From positions 1 to 32,708 of the forward strand of contig JANOAR010000198.1 in the NCBI GenBank assembly GCA_031411235.1: a DNA stretch of 32,708 bases. The letters run 5' to 3'. The translations under genes and the position numbers were made by a program. Shown here in pieces: positions 9,068 to 16,460 of the stretch (the first letter of the stretch is position 1; every line of letters starts with the position of its first letter). This DNA is from JANOAR01 sp031411235 (GTDB lineage Bacteria > Verrucomicrobiota > Verrucomicrobiia > Verrucomicrobiales > Verrucomicrobiaceae). Below the pieces are notes generated by a model, which was not told the origin of the DNA, ran no database searches, and saw only the letters and a program-made list of their open reading frames with translations.

Positions 9068-9184
9068 GGAGTTCAGGCTTTAGCCGTCGGTGGGGGAGTG
9101 GAGTGCATCTTGCGGCTAAGCTGGGCGCGGGGCAGGAGGGGTTTGGCTCCTGCTCCAGCACATTGCGGCTGAAGCCTGGACTCC
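9068..9184. repeat. REP/MITE-like inverted-repeat element inside the Ter operon
   Basis: The 242-base gap between the two vWA paralogues contains near-perfect 19-base inverted arms at 9068-9086 and 9166-9184 (17 of 19 positions match), enclosing 79 bases. A second related copy of the inner motif (TGCGGCTAAGC, about 9111-9121) and a nested hairpin (CCAGCAC 9155-9161 with GTGCTGG 9188-9194) add to the structure. No credible gene is present in the gap. It could be a miniature transposable or REP-type element, or an RNA processing or stability structure within the polycistronic message. Other copies of this family are not visible in this window. Confidence 0.6.
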
Positions 9185-9227
9185 AACGTGCTGGCTCGAA
9201 GTGTTGCCCTGCCTCGCTAACCAAGTT

Positions 9228-9863
9228 TTAAGTCACGATCTGGATTTCAGGCGGCAGCGGTGGTAGTTCGCCGAGGCCTTGCACGTCCTTGCCAGCTTGG
9301 TCCACAGCCTTGCTGCCTTGGCTGACGGAGGCGCTGATCCATTTGAAGAAGGCCTTCATGGAGTTGCTGTCGGAGGTGTTGAGCCCCACCACGACTTCGC
9401 TGATTTGTTTGAGCACACTCGTATCGCCACCATCCACGGCGCAGCAGCAGACGATGCCCCACTTTTCTTGCTTGAAGCGAGCGAGGCCAGACTGCCAGCC
9501 GCTATCAGGGGCACCATCGGTCATGATGAAGACCATGGGTTTCCAATCGCCTTTGGTGGTCGGTGTGGTTTTGGTGAGTTCGCTGGCAGCGCGGTCGGCG
9601 ACAAGGCTCAGGCCTGCGCCCATGTTGGTGCTGCCGGAGATGCTGAGGTTGGGTTGTTGGAACACGGTTAGCTCCGTGAGTGGCACGAGGACATCGGCAG
9701 TGCTGCCAAAGGTGATGACGCTGAGCCACGCTGTCTCTAGCGCGTAGGGGTCTTGGCGCAGCGCAGCGACGAGAGTTTGGATGCCATTTTTGACTGACTC
9801 AATGGGTTCGCCTGACATGGAGCCGGAGACATCAATGAGAAGATAGACGGGGAGACGACGCAT
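9228..9863 (-). CDS. vWA-domain protein, TerY-like paralogue 1
   Basis: This is a 211-residue single-domain vWA protein. MIDAS residues D11, S13 and S15 (DVSGS) and the IMTDG motif are intact. The C-terminus carries a proline-rich tail (LGELPPLPPEI) like its paralogue at 8350-8985. It begins 12 bases after the second terD ends, so it is co-transcribed with the terC/terD genes. It has a CCCAACCT leader and no Shine-Dalgarno sequence. Stand-alone vWA proteins occur in many Ter clusters, where they are proposed to bridge TerD-type proteins with the kinase/phosphatase machinery. The exact ligand is unknown. Confidence 0.9.
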   Translation of the reverse strand: MRRLPVYLLIDVSGSMSGEPIESVKNGIQTLVAALRQDPYALETAWLSVITFGSTADVLVPLTELTVFQQPNLSISGSTNMGAGLSLVADRAASELTKTTPTTKGDWKPMVFIMTDGAPDSGWQSGLARFKQEKWGIVCCCAVDGGDTSVLKQISEVVVGLNTSDSNSMKAFFKWISASVSQGSKAVDQAGKDVQGLGELPPLPPEIQIVT

Positions 9864-9875
9864 AGGTTGGGAGGG

Positions 9876-10520
9876 CTAGTTGGGGATGTAGTTTTTAAGC
9901 AAGTGGATGAAGCTATCGAAAGGGTGGGCATCGCCGAGGGCGCGGAACTTCCAGCCGTCGTTGCGTCGATAGACCTCGCCGAAAACCATGGTGCATTTGC
10001 CATCGTAGGTGGCGTCGCTGTTGAGTTCGTAGCGGTACATTTCTTTACCCTTGCCATCGACAGCTCGGACATAGGCGGACTCGACTTGGCCGAAGTGCTG
10101 CTTGTTTTCGATGCCCTTGTAGATGCAGACAAGGAAGAGAATTTTTGAGTACCTCGCGGGGATGGAGTTGAGCTTCACCACGATCTGCTCGTCGTCCTTG
10201 TCACCCGAGCCGCCAACGATGTTGTCGCCGCTGTGGTAGATGAGGCCAGAGGGGTGCTTCAAATTGTTGAAGAAAACCACATCACTGCCTTGCAGCTTGT
10301 CGGTGCCCAGCGTGGTGATTTTGTCGTTCTCATCGAGCACGAAGGCGATGGCATCGAGGTCATACTCGACATCATCCTTCTTGCCAAAGATGCTGCCGAG
10401 GAAGCTCGCGGGTGGCTTGGCCCGCACCTTCCAGCCAAGGCCGATGGTGATGGAATCGAGATCGTTGGTGTCTTTGCGCAGATCAATAGTCTGCCCTTTT
10501 TTGAGGAGGTTGAGTGCCAT
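9876..10520 (-). CDS. terD: TerD-family stress protein (variant with insert)
   Basis: This 214-residue protein starts with the family motif LLKKGQTIDLRK. It has TerD landmarks in order: IGLGWKV, a calcium-binding YDLDAIAFVLDENDKI, DVVFFNN, HSGDNIVGGSGDKDDEQIVV, the strand block ILFLVCIYKG, FGQVESAYVRAV and the C-terminal RRNDGWKFRALG. Compared with the ~190-residue canonical TerD it carries an insert after GLGW (PPASFLGSIFGKKDDVE), as seen in some TerD/TerX-like members. TerD proteins bind Ca2+ in the cytoplasm or at the membrane face and support resistance to tellurite, oxidative stress, phage or colicin in different hosts. It lies 20 bases after the upstream terD. Confidence 0.92.
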   Translation of the reverse strand: MALNLLKKGQTIDLRKDTNDLDSITIGLGWKVRAKPPASFLGSIFGKKDDVEYDLDAIAFVLDENDKITTLGTDKLQGSDVVFFNNLKHPSGLIYHSGDNIVGGSGDKDDEQIVVKLNSIPARYSKILFLVCIYKGIENKQHFGQVESAYVRAVDGKGKEMYRYELNSDATYDGKCTMVFGEVYRRNDGWKFRALGDAHPFDSFIHLLKNYIPN

Positions 10521-10540
10521 GGGAATGGAGAAGCTGAGGT

Positions 10541-11098
10541 TTAGGAGAAGGCGCGGGCATACTTCTTCACGAAGTCCATCAAGCCTCCGCCTGCGGCGTT
10601 GCCGAGCGCCTCGAAGCGCCAGCCGTTGCCGCGCCGATACAGGCGACCAAACTCCACGCCGGTGGCGGTTGAGAAGTCTTCATCTAGCTCGAAGCGCAGC
10701 ATCTCTTCCTTGGTATCAGCGTTGTAGATGCGGATAAAGCTGTTGCGCACTTGGCCGAAGTTTTCCGAGCCTTCTTCATCATAGATGGTCACGCTGAAAA
10801 TGATTTCTTCGACGCGCGAGTCCACCTTCCCGAGATCGACGTCGATGACTTCGACATCATCCTGACCGCCCGACTGCTCATCGCCTTGATGAACGACTGC
10901 GCCTTCGGGCGACTGGATGACGCCGTTGGTCTTTGGGGTGTTGTAAAAGATGATGAACGGCTCGCCGGGGACTTGGCCATTGCTTCCGAGCATGAAGGCA
11001 GAGGCGTCGAGATCGGCCTCGCCTTTCCAGCCTAGACCAACGCCAATGCGCTGGAGGGTGACATCTTCACGTTGACCTTTTTTGAGACTGATAGCCAT
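10541..11098 (-). CDS. terD: TerD-family stress protein (TerD/TerE-like)
   Basis: This 185-residue protein is counted from the ATG at 11098, where the family's N-terminal pattern MAISLKKGQ begins. The frame is open further upstream, but that would overlap terC. Characteristic segments are GVGLGWKG, LDASAFML, PFIIFYN, HQGDEQSGGQDDVEVIDVDL (the acidic Ca-binding site), IIFSVTIYD, FGQVRNSFIRIYNADT and the RRGNGWRFEALG tail. It is canonical in length and diverges from the second terD, so the pair is likely functionally distinct, as with terD/terE elsewhere. It starts 37 bases after terC. The leader CTATCCCC before the ATG lacks a Shine-Dalgarno sequence. Confidence 0.93.
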   Translation of the reverse strand: MAISLKKGQREDVTLQRIGVGLGWKGEADLDASAFMLGSNGQVPGEPFIIFYNTPKTNGVIQSPEGAVVHQGDEQSGGQDDVEVIDVDLGKVDSRVEEIIFSVTIYDEEGSENFGQVRNSFIRIYNADTKEEMLRFELDEDFSTATGVEFGRLYRRGNGWRFEALGNAAGGGLMDFVKKYARAFS

Positions 11099-11135
11099 GG
11101 GGATAGGGGAGGGGAGTTGAGTGGATGACAGATGT

Positions 11136-11963
11136 TTAGGCAGCCGATGAAGGCTTGCTCTTGACGATTTCAATGATCAGACGCACGGGCCAAAAGATGG
11201 TGCCTATAATGTAACCCGTGATGGCGGAATATATTTTCATGGGCCAGCGCACAAGCCAGATGAGTGGTGCGCAAAGCTTGCGCATCGCGCCAGCCTCGCC
11301 GTAGAAGATTGAAAGGGCGAGGATGATGCAGATACCGATGAATTTCTGGAGCGCCGAAACATGCACTGGCCCAGGTAGAAGTTGTAGCCCACTTGAGGGA
11401 TCACTAAGCAGTTCAAAGACAAGGATACAGCCTACGTAGCCGATGAGCAGGAAGGCTGTGTTCTCAAGAATCGGAAAGCGGTCAATCAATTTGATGCAAA
11501 TTCCTGCCAGGAAGCGCAGGGCGAGGATTCCGATAAAGACACCCGTACAGACAACCCATAGCTTGGGACTGATGGCTACGGCGGCTACTACGTTATCAAC
11601 GCTGAGGCTGAGATCCATAAACTCGATGGCTAGCACCGTCATCCAAAAGCCGCGTTGATTGCCGCCGCCCTCAGCATCGTTGTCACCATCCTCATTTTCT
11701 TGGCCGCTGAAATGAGCTGCCATGAGATGCACGAGGTAAGCCGCGCCTATAATTTTGAGCCAAGGGTTGGCGATGATCCATGCCGCTCCCCACATGCACA
11801 GGCCGCGAAAAACATAGGCACCGATAATGCCATATTTGAGCGCGAGGAACTTTTGTTTCCCTGGCAGATGTTTGGCCATCGCTGCGATTGCCAGCGCGTT
11901 GTCCACACTCAACAGGCCTTCGATAATGATTAGCGAAATAATGACCGGAATGGCTTCGATCAA
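11136..11963 (-). CDS. terC: TerC-family integral membrane protein
   Basis: This ~275-residue polytopic membrane protein has the two inverted TerC motifs, EGLLSVDNALAIAAM (residues 15-29) and EFMDLSLSVDNVVAAVAIS (about 114-132). The conserved acidic/Asn residues lie inside hydrophobic helices. About seven to eight membrane segments are visible, plus an acidic cytoplasmic loop (QENEDGDNDAEGGG). TerC proteins are linked to metal-ion (notably Mn2+) export and to anchoring Ter complexes at the membrane. The start is uncertain. The given boundary uses TTG at 11963, and the frame stays open upstream without an ATG. An ATG at 12016 is out of frame by one base across an eight-G run (12004-12011). It is the first gene of the operon, just after the promoter. 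Confidence 0.88.
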   Translation of the reverse strand: MIEAIPVIISLIIIEGLLSVDNALAIAAMAKHLPGKQKFLALKYGIIGAYVFRGLCMWGAAWIIANPWLKIIGAAYLVHLMAAHFSGQENEDGDNDAEGGGNQRGFWMTVLAIEFMDLSLSVDNVVAAVAISPKLWVVCTGVFIGILALRFLAGICIKLIDRFPILENTAFLLIGYVGCILVFELLSDPSSGLQLLPGPVHVSALQKFIGICIILALSIFYGEAGAMRKLCAPLIWLVRWPMKIYSAITGYIIGTIFWPVRLIIEIVKSKPSSAA

Positions 11964-12031
11964 CTCTGGTGTCGAAGGGAACGAAAACGCTGCGAGTAAG
12001 TAAGGGGGGGGCTCATAGTGTAATTCTTACA

Positions 12032-12060
12032 GTTATACGTACACCAATTGTGATTGGCAA
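12032..12060 (-). promoter_or_regulatory. Predicted sigma70-type promoter of the Ter operon with internal dyad
   Basis: Read on the minus strand, TTGCCA (12055-12060) and TATAAC (12032-12037) are separated by exactly 17 bases, close to the TTGACA/TATAAT consensus. They stand upstream of terC in an AT-rich stretch. A short dyad, CCAAT-N4-ATTGG (12044-12057), lies in the spacer and slightly overlaps the -35 box, a typical place for a repressor site. Transcription would begin near 12024, giving a leader of ~60 bases to the TTG start or only ~9 bases to the out-of-frame ATG. The operator is inference. Confidence 0.55.
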
Positions 12061-12192
12061 GTTTAATCATCAATATTTAGAAAAAGATCGTCAAAGCCTT
12101 GTGCAGTAAGGAAAAGGCCACTCAAAACAGCTTTGATTGAGGCGAAAATCAGCCGTGATGGTCAAGACGCTGGCGAAGGGGTGAAGTCGGAT

Positions 12193-13221
12193 TTACCCCA
12201 AGTGCCGCGCCAAGCTCGCGTGGATGTGCATCTCCACCACTTCGCCCATGGATGCGCATTTCTCGAAGGTAGCGTTTTTGTGATATTCGCCGAGTTCATG
12301 TTTCAGTGAGTCAACCTTGTCCTTAGGCTCGGCGGGGTTGCTTTTCATGCAGGTGAACAGCGCGTTGAGCCGTGTCTGCTCGGAGAGAAAGCGCCGGGCG
12401 ATGAGGCTACGCTCTTCGTCTTGATACTGCGACATGGTGGGGAAGTTAAGGCACTGGGCGCACATCTGCACCACGGGGTGGTTCTCTTTGAAGAACTGCG
12501 GCAGGTAGATGTTTTTGCGGCCTTCGTAGGACTGCTGGTCGAAGTCGATGGCACGCACACGATACTGTACTTCTTCAAAGTCGGGCGTCATATCGACCAC
12601 GTAGTTATAGCTGCGCATGTCGCCCAGTAGGCGCACGAAGCAGCGCTCGCTGAACTTCACAAACTCCTTGGCGACGCGCACTTTATTGAAGTCCTCGCGG
12701 GCGAAGTAATCGCGGATAAAGACATCGCCCGGCACCCCGGCGATATGTTCCTCCACCAGTGTGCCACGATGAGCGAGGTAGGTGATGCGGTTGGGCGAGA
12801 GCAGATGCTCCAGCTCCAGCCCGTAGATGCGCGAGGCATCGGCCACCTTCATGTAGAAGTGGTCGTAGTTGTCATTGTACTGATTCACCACGCGGATGCG
12901 AAAGGGCTTGGAATTGCCAAACTCGCAGAAGTCCACCCTCTCCACCTGCAAGTGTGGCACGGCGTGTAGATCACCCGTTTTCAACAGGGAATAGATGCTC
13001 GTCAACTTCGGCCATAGAGCGGCCTGAAAGCCGCGCTCATACATCACCGTAGCCCAGTGGGTGGGCAGGCCAGAGCGATCAAAAAGAGGATAACTCTGGT
13101 CAAACCCGCGCAAGTCGTCATACGTGGCTGGCAGGGCAAAGCGTCGGCCAAAGGTATCGAGATAGGTTCCTAGAGTCTCACTGATCGTGAGAAACTCTTT
13201 GCGGCGTGTGATCTCAACCAT
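12193..13221 (-). CDS. Unrecognised protein with kinase-like (APH/lipopolysaccharide-kinase type) motifs
   Basis: This protein has 342 residues from the ATG at 13221, 22 bases after the lipoprotein gene. A longer frame would overlap that gene. I do not recognise a named family. The order of motifs looks like a small-molecule/protein kinase fold: FYMKVAD (candidate ATP-binding Lys about 125), LVEEHIAGVPGD (hinge-like, about 156-165), LLGDMRSYNYVVD (candidate catalytic loop with D201 and N206) and AIDFDQ (candidate metal-binding D226/D228). It has no signal peptide or membrane segment. Placed next to a Ter operon that already has a kinase, it may be another signalling enzyme, but the intergenic promoter suggests a separate transcript. 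A structural comparison is needed to confirm the fold. Confidence 0.6.
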   Translation of the reverse strand: MVEITRRKEFLTISETLGTYLDTFGRRFALPATYDDLRGFDQSYPLFDRSGLPTHWATVMYERGFQAALWPKLTSIYSLLKTGDLHAVPHLQVERVDFCEFGNSKPFRIRVVNQYNDNYDHFYMKVADASRIYGLELEHLLSPNRITYLAHRGTLVEEHIAGVPGDVFIRDYFAREDFNKVRVAKEFVKFSERCFVRLLGDMRSYNYVVDMTPDFEEVQYRVRAIDFDQQSYEGRKNIYLPQFFKENHPVVQMCAQCLNFPTMSQYQDEERSLIARRFLSEQTRLNALFTCMKSNPAEPKDKVDSLKHELGEYHKNATFEKCASMGEVVEMHIHASLARHLG

Positions 13222-13243
13222 TGTCTGGGAGAAGAAATTTGAG

Positions 13244-14044
13244 CTAATTCTGATAAGAAGTGCGTTGTTTGGACACCACTTCATGCCTATTTAAATCAGC
13301 CTCACTGAGCTGAAGTTCCAAACGACGCAGGGTTAGTTCCATCTGCTCAATGTATTGCACAAGTGGCAGCAAAGGCTGTTGTCTCGCCGCCAAAGTTTGC
13401 TTCTGCGCACGGGCGGCGGAGAGGCGCTTCTTTGCTTCAAAAACCTTATCTTGAATAGATCGGCGATAATCATCAGCGGCGTCTAACTCCAGGCGATTTT
13501 TGTCTCTAACTTGTTTGGTTGTGAGCGTTGAAGAAACGGCCACCTCACGCGGAGTATCTTCAGGCTCTGAGAATCCTAGAATGGCCTGCAAATGAAAGGG
13601 GAGTTGCTTCAATTCGATTTTTTTCACCCCTGCATTGTGCGTAAAGTTTACGGTCGATTCGGTTAATTCCAGCATGGTCACTTGCTGAAAGACTTTGCCG
13701 TCGATGGCAAAATCTTCCAGTTTCATGCCTGGAGCGCGGCGACGGATGCTCACTTTATAAAGTGTTTTGTAATTCTCGAATTCCTTCTTCATCTGCTCGA
13801 CTTCCTTCTTCGCCGCATCGCGTTCCGCACTCACCTTGTCACGCTCTGTTTCCAGTTTTGTGCGCTCCAATCGCGAGGCTTCGATCTGCCCTTGCAGTCG
13901 CTTGGCCGCTTGTTGTGTTTCAAATTGCTTTTGAGTCAATGCGTCGATCTCACTTTGGAGCGCCTGGGCACGGCCATTGTCAGAGGAGTTGCAAGCGGTG
14001 AGCAAGAATGCCAATGGGAGTAGGAGCGCAGCGATGGGTTTCAT
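13244..14044 (-). CDS. Coiled-coil lipoprotein of unknown function
   Basis: This is a 266-residue protein from the ATG at 14044; the frame extends 16 residues further, but the signal peptide fixes this start. The lipobox is LLTAC with Cys at about residue 18, so the mature protein should be lipid-anchored. Residues ~25-105 are a long charged heptad-rich helix (ALQSEIDALTQ... through EVEQMKKEFENY), a small beta-rich middle follows (KLEDFAIDGKVFQQVTMLEL), and a second coiled coil occupies about 185-255. The middle part resembles a domain that reads out surface or assembly state in coiled-coil envelope proteins, but no family is recognised. It precedes the kinase-like gene in the same direction, and the two may be co-transcribed. 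Confidence 0.72.
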   Translation of the reverse strand: MKPIAALLLPLAFLLTACNSSDNGRAQALQSEIDALTQKQFETQQAAKRLQGQIEASRLERTKLETERDKVSAERDAAKKEVEQMKKEFENYKTLYKVSIRRRAPGMKLEDFAIDGKVFQQVTMLELTESTVNFTHNAGVKKIELKQLPFHLQAILGFSEPEDTPREVAVSSTLTTKQVRDKNRLELDAADDYRRSIQDKVFEAKKRLSAARAQKQTLAARQQPLLPLVQYIEQMELTLRRLELQLSEADLNRHEVVSKQRTSYQN

Positions 14045-14235
14045 GGGATAGGGAGCTGGGGCGTTGGGTGCCAGTGTAGCACACGACTGCATCCTAATAA
14101 ATTAGCGAGTGACATAGCAAATGGTTTCGCTTCAATATTCCAGTTCCCTTGGGCATTTCTTGAGCCTGTCGCTTGCACGGCCTTTCTAAACAGCGCTGCT
14201 CCCAGCAGGTGCTTGCCCTTGCCCTGTTTTTCCAG

Positions 14236-14263
14236 TTGACCCAGCCAAGTTGCCCCCTACCAT
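14236..14263 (+). promoter_or_regulatory. Possible rpmE promoter
   Basis: TTGACC (14236-14241) and TACCAT (14258-14263) are 16 bases apart and about 70 bases ahead of the rpmE start. The -35 is good and the -10 weak. The divergent gap 14045-14335 must contain promoters for both the lipoprotein and rpmE, but no strong minus-strand pair was seen. Confidence 0.25.
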
Positions 14264-14335
14264 CGCCGCCCTCACGCTCCCCAGCCTCTTGAAACCCATC
14301 CGCTGGTTGATCACGTGAATAGCCACTAGGCCGCC

Positions 14336-14581
14336 ATGAAAGAGAACATCCATCCTACCACGCACGATACGTCGATCACCTGCACTTGCGGTGCCGTCTA
14401 TAACACCCTCTCCACCATCAAGACGATGAAAATCGGCATCTGTGCCGCTTGCCATCCTTTCTTCACGGGGGAGACACGCTTCATCGATACCGCTGGCCGC
14501 GTGGACAAGTTCGCCCAACGCTACGGTTCCGTCTCTGCTCGCCGCGCCACGCCCAAGCTCGCTGCCGCCGTCGCATCCTAG
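14336..14581 (+). CDS. rpmE: 50S ribosomal protein L31 (bL31)
   Basis: This 81-residue protein carries the zinc-binding bL31 pattern: C16-x-C18 and C36-x2-C39, within ITCTCGAVY ... IGICAACHPFFTGETRFIDTAGRVDKF. It is the Cys-containing (C+) form that stores zinc, in contrast to the Cys-free YkgM paralogues used under zinc starvation. It has the usual length plus a short Ala-rich tail. It binds the central protuberance of the 50S subunit. rpmE beside prfA is a common bacterial arrangement, which supports the call. A strong intrinsic terminator follows the stop. Confidence 0.97.
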   Translation: MKENIHPTTHDTSITCTCGAVYNTLSTIKTMKIGICAACHPFFTGETRFIDTAGRVDKFAQRYGSVSARRATPKLAAAVAS

Positions 14582-14603
14582 CTACAGTATTCTGATTTTA
14601 TCG

Positions 14604-14650
14604 AAAACGGTGACCGTGCCCTCTTGGTGCGGACACCGTTTTTTGTTTTT
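14604..14650 (+). terminator. Strong Rho-independent terminator after rpmE
   Basis: AAAACGGTG (14604-14612) pairs perfectly with CACCGTTTT (14634-14642). After one A/A mismatch, CCGTGCC pairs with GGTGCGG (two G-U pairs), leaving a five-base loop. A T-rich tract follows to 14650. It ends only 15 bases before the prfA start, so RF1 expression must come from read-through or from an internal promoter. Confidence 0.88.
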
Positions 14651-14664
14651 AGTTTTGCACTGCT

Positions 14665-15738
14665 ATGGACTACGCACCTCTCATCGAAAAAAAGCGCATC
14701 CGCCTCGGCGAACTCGAGAGCTTCATGGGGCACCCCACCTTCTACGACGATGCTAAAAAAGCAGGTGAACTCATGCGCGAGCATCGCAATCTTCAAAAAC
14801 TCGTCGAACACTGGGACACGTTTTTGAAGGCCACCCATGAACTCGCTGAGAACCGTGAAATGGGCAAAGCCCTCGATGAACTCGGCGAGATGGCACGCGC
14901 AGAGATCCCCGGTTTGGAGAAGCAGATCGGCGAGCTAGAGACTGCCGTGCAGATGCTCATCCTACCACCCGACCCCCTTGAAGGCCGTGATGTCATCATG
15001 GAAATACGCGCTGGTACAGGCGGCGACGAGGCTGCCATTTTCGCTGGCGATCTCTACCGAATGTACAGTCGCTACATCGAGATGCGCGGCTGGAAATATG
15101 AGTCCCTCGACTCCAATGCCAGCGATGCGGGTGGTTTCAAAGAAGTGGTCTTCAAGGTCAGCGGCGAGGATGTCTATCGCACCCTCCGCTATGAGAGCGG
15201 CGTCCACCGCGTGCAGCGCGTCCCCGTCACCGAGGCCCAGGGGCGCATCCACACTTCTGCGGCTACCGTCGCTGTGCTTCCCGAAGCCCAGGAAGTGGAC
15301 ATCGAACTTAAAACTGAAGATGTGCGCATTGAAGTCTGCCGCTCCTCTGGCGCAGGTGGCCAAGGCGTCAACACCACAGACTCCGCTGTGCAAGTCCTAC
15401 ACATCCCCACAGGTACCATCGTGCGCTGCCAGGATGGACGCAGCCAGATCAAGAATAAAGAAAAAGCCCTCACCATCCTGCGCTCGCGATTGCTGGAGAA
15501 AAAGCAAAACGAGGAGGCCAGCAAGTACTCCGCGCACCGTCGTAACCTCATTGGCAGTGGTGGGCGCGAGGAAAAAATCCGCACCTACAACTACCCTCAA
15601 AACCGCGTCACCGATCACCGCATCGAAGTCACACTCTACAATCTCGATAGCTTCGTCGAAGGCAATATCGACGGCATCGTAGAACGGCTCGTCGCCAGCG
15701 ATCTCCAGGATCGACTAGCCGATGCGGGGCTCGGCTAA
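14665..15738 (+). CDS. prfA: Peptide chain release factor 1 (RF1)
   Basis: This 357-residue protein is the full length expected for RF1. The tripeptide anticodon PxT appears as PVT in HRVQRVPVTEAQGRIHTS, which identifies RF1 (UAA/UAG) rather than RF2 (SPF). The catalytic GGQ is at residues 231-233 (SGAGGQGVNTTDSAV), where PrmC methylates the Gln. The tail NYPQNRVTDHR is also typical. It triggers hydrolysis of the peptidyl-tRNA ester at stop codons in the ribosomal A site. It lies directly downstream of the rpmE terminator. Its stop overlaps the converging hypothetical gene by four bases. Confidence 0.98.
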   Translation: MDYAPLIEKKRIRLGELESFMGHPTFYDDAKKAGELMREHRNLQKLVEHWDTFLKATHELAENREMGKALDELGEMARAEIPGLEKQIGELETAVQMLILPPDPLEGRDVIMEIRAGTGGDEAAIFAGDLYRMYSRYIEMRGWKYESLDSNASDAGGFKEVVFKVSGEDVYRTLRYESGVHRVQRVPVTEAQGRIHTSAATVAVLPEAQEVDIELKTEDVRIEVCRSSGAGGQGVNTTDSAVQVLHIPTGTIVRCQDGRSQIKNKEKALTILRSRLLEKKQNEEASKYSAHRRNLIGSGGREEKIRTYNYPQNRVTDHRIEVTLYNLDSFVEGNIDGIVERLVASDLQDRLADAGLG

Positions 15739-16283
15739 TCTGCCTTTGGCCCGTCCATCCGAAAGCTTGTCTCGCCGGGGAATAATGTGGCCGTGCGCTT
15801 CTGCTCTACTCCGTCCCAATAATAATGCACGGTGAAAGCGTACTTCGCCAACTTTGTCGCCTGGATACACCAACCTACTGGGCTTGATGGACTCTTCATT
15901 TTCCAAGTAGCCGTGATGACAACGGGATCATCGGCCTTCACCAGAGCGGCTTGGTTTTGACCTGTAAACGTAAGAGTAATCGGTGGAGCGAACGGCTTCT
16001 CAGGCTCACATAGAAAAATCAGCCAATCTCTCACGGCGTCAGCGGCTTGTTCCTTCAGCTTCAGCAACTCCTCCTCGGTGCGATAGGCCAGATCGACCTT
16101 CATCATGTAGCGCTCGCGCATCGGGTCTGCCGTGAAGCAACGAGGATCGACCTCAACGGTGATCTGGCAGGTGCCATCTTTATTGAAGAAACAACGCACA
16201 GGAATATCAGGCTCGGGATTGGCCTGCGCCTCAAGCTGTTGAAGGCAAAAACACAAGCTCAACAGCAAGAGCAGTCGAAGCAT
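15735..16283 (-). CDS. Secreted hypothetical protein
   Basis: This protein has about 182 residues from the ATG at 16283, chosen because a clear signal peptide begins there (MLRLLLLLSLCFCLQQLEAQA). The frame is open for 41 further residues, including another Met at 16298. The mature part is beta-rich with cysteines at intervals, including FFNKDGTCQITVEVDPRCF and a C-terminal YAFTVHYYWDGVEQKRTATLFPGETSF block. The second half resembles an immunoglobulin-like or carbohydrate-binding fold only in a general way. No family is recognised. It converges on prfA with a four-base overlap. Confidence 0.6.
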   Translation of the reverse strand: MLRLLLLLSLCFCLQQLEAQANPEPDIPVRCFFNKDGTCQITVEVDPRCFTADPMRERYMMKVDLAYRTEEELLKLKEQAADAVRDWLIFLCEPEKPFAPPITLTFTGQNQAALVKADDPVVITATWKMKSPSSPVGWCIQATKLAKYAFTVHYYWDGVEQKRTATLFPGETSFRMDGPKAD

Positions 16284-16460
16284 GGAAGAGGTAGGGAGCA
16301 TGTATGGCATCGGAACGTGGCTATCTGGGTATGGATAGCGCCATGCTTCCCACCGCACCAGTATCAATCCGCAGGATACACGCTTCAAACGATGCTGCCC
16401 TGGCAAGTGGTGACTTGTCAGGGCAGCGACTTAGCTGAATTCAGCCAAGCTCATGCTCGC

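Noticed and set aside
14186..14518. A 110-codon minus-strand frame over the rpmE leader
   Set aside because: It overlaps the certain rpmE gene and has no recognisable motif or start signal.
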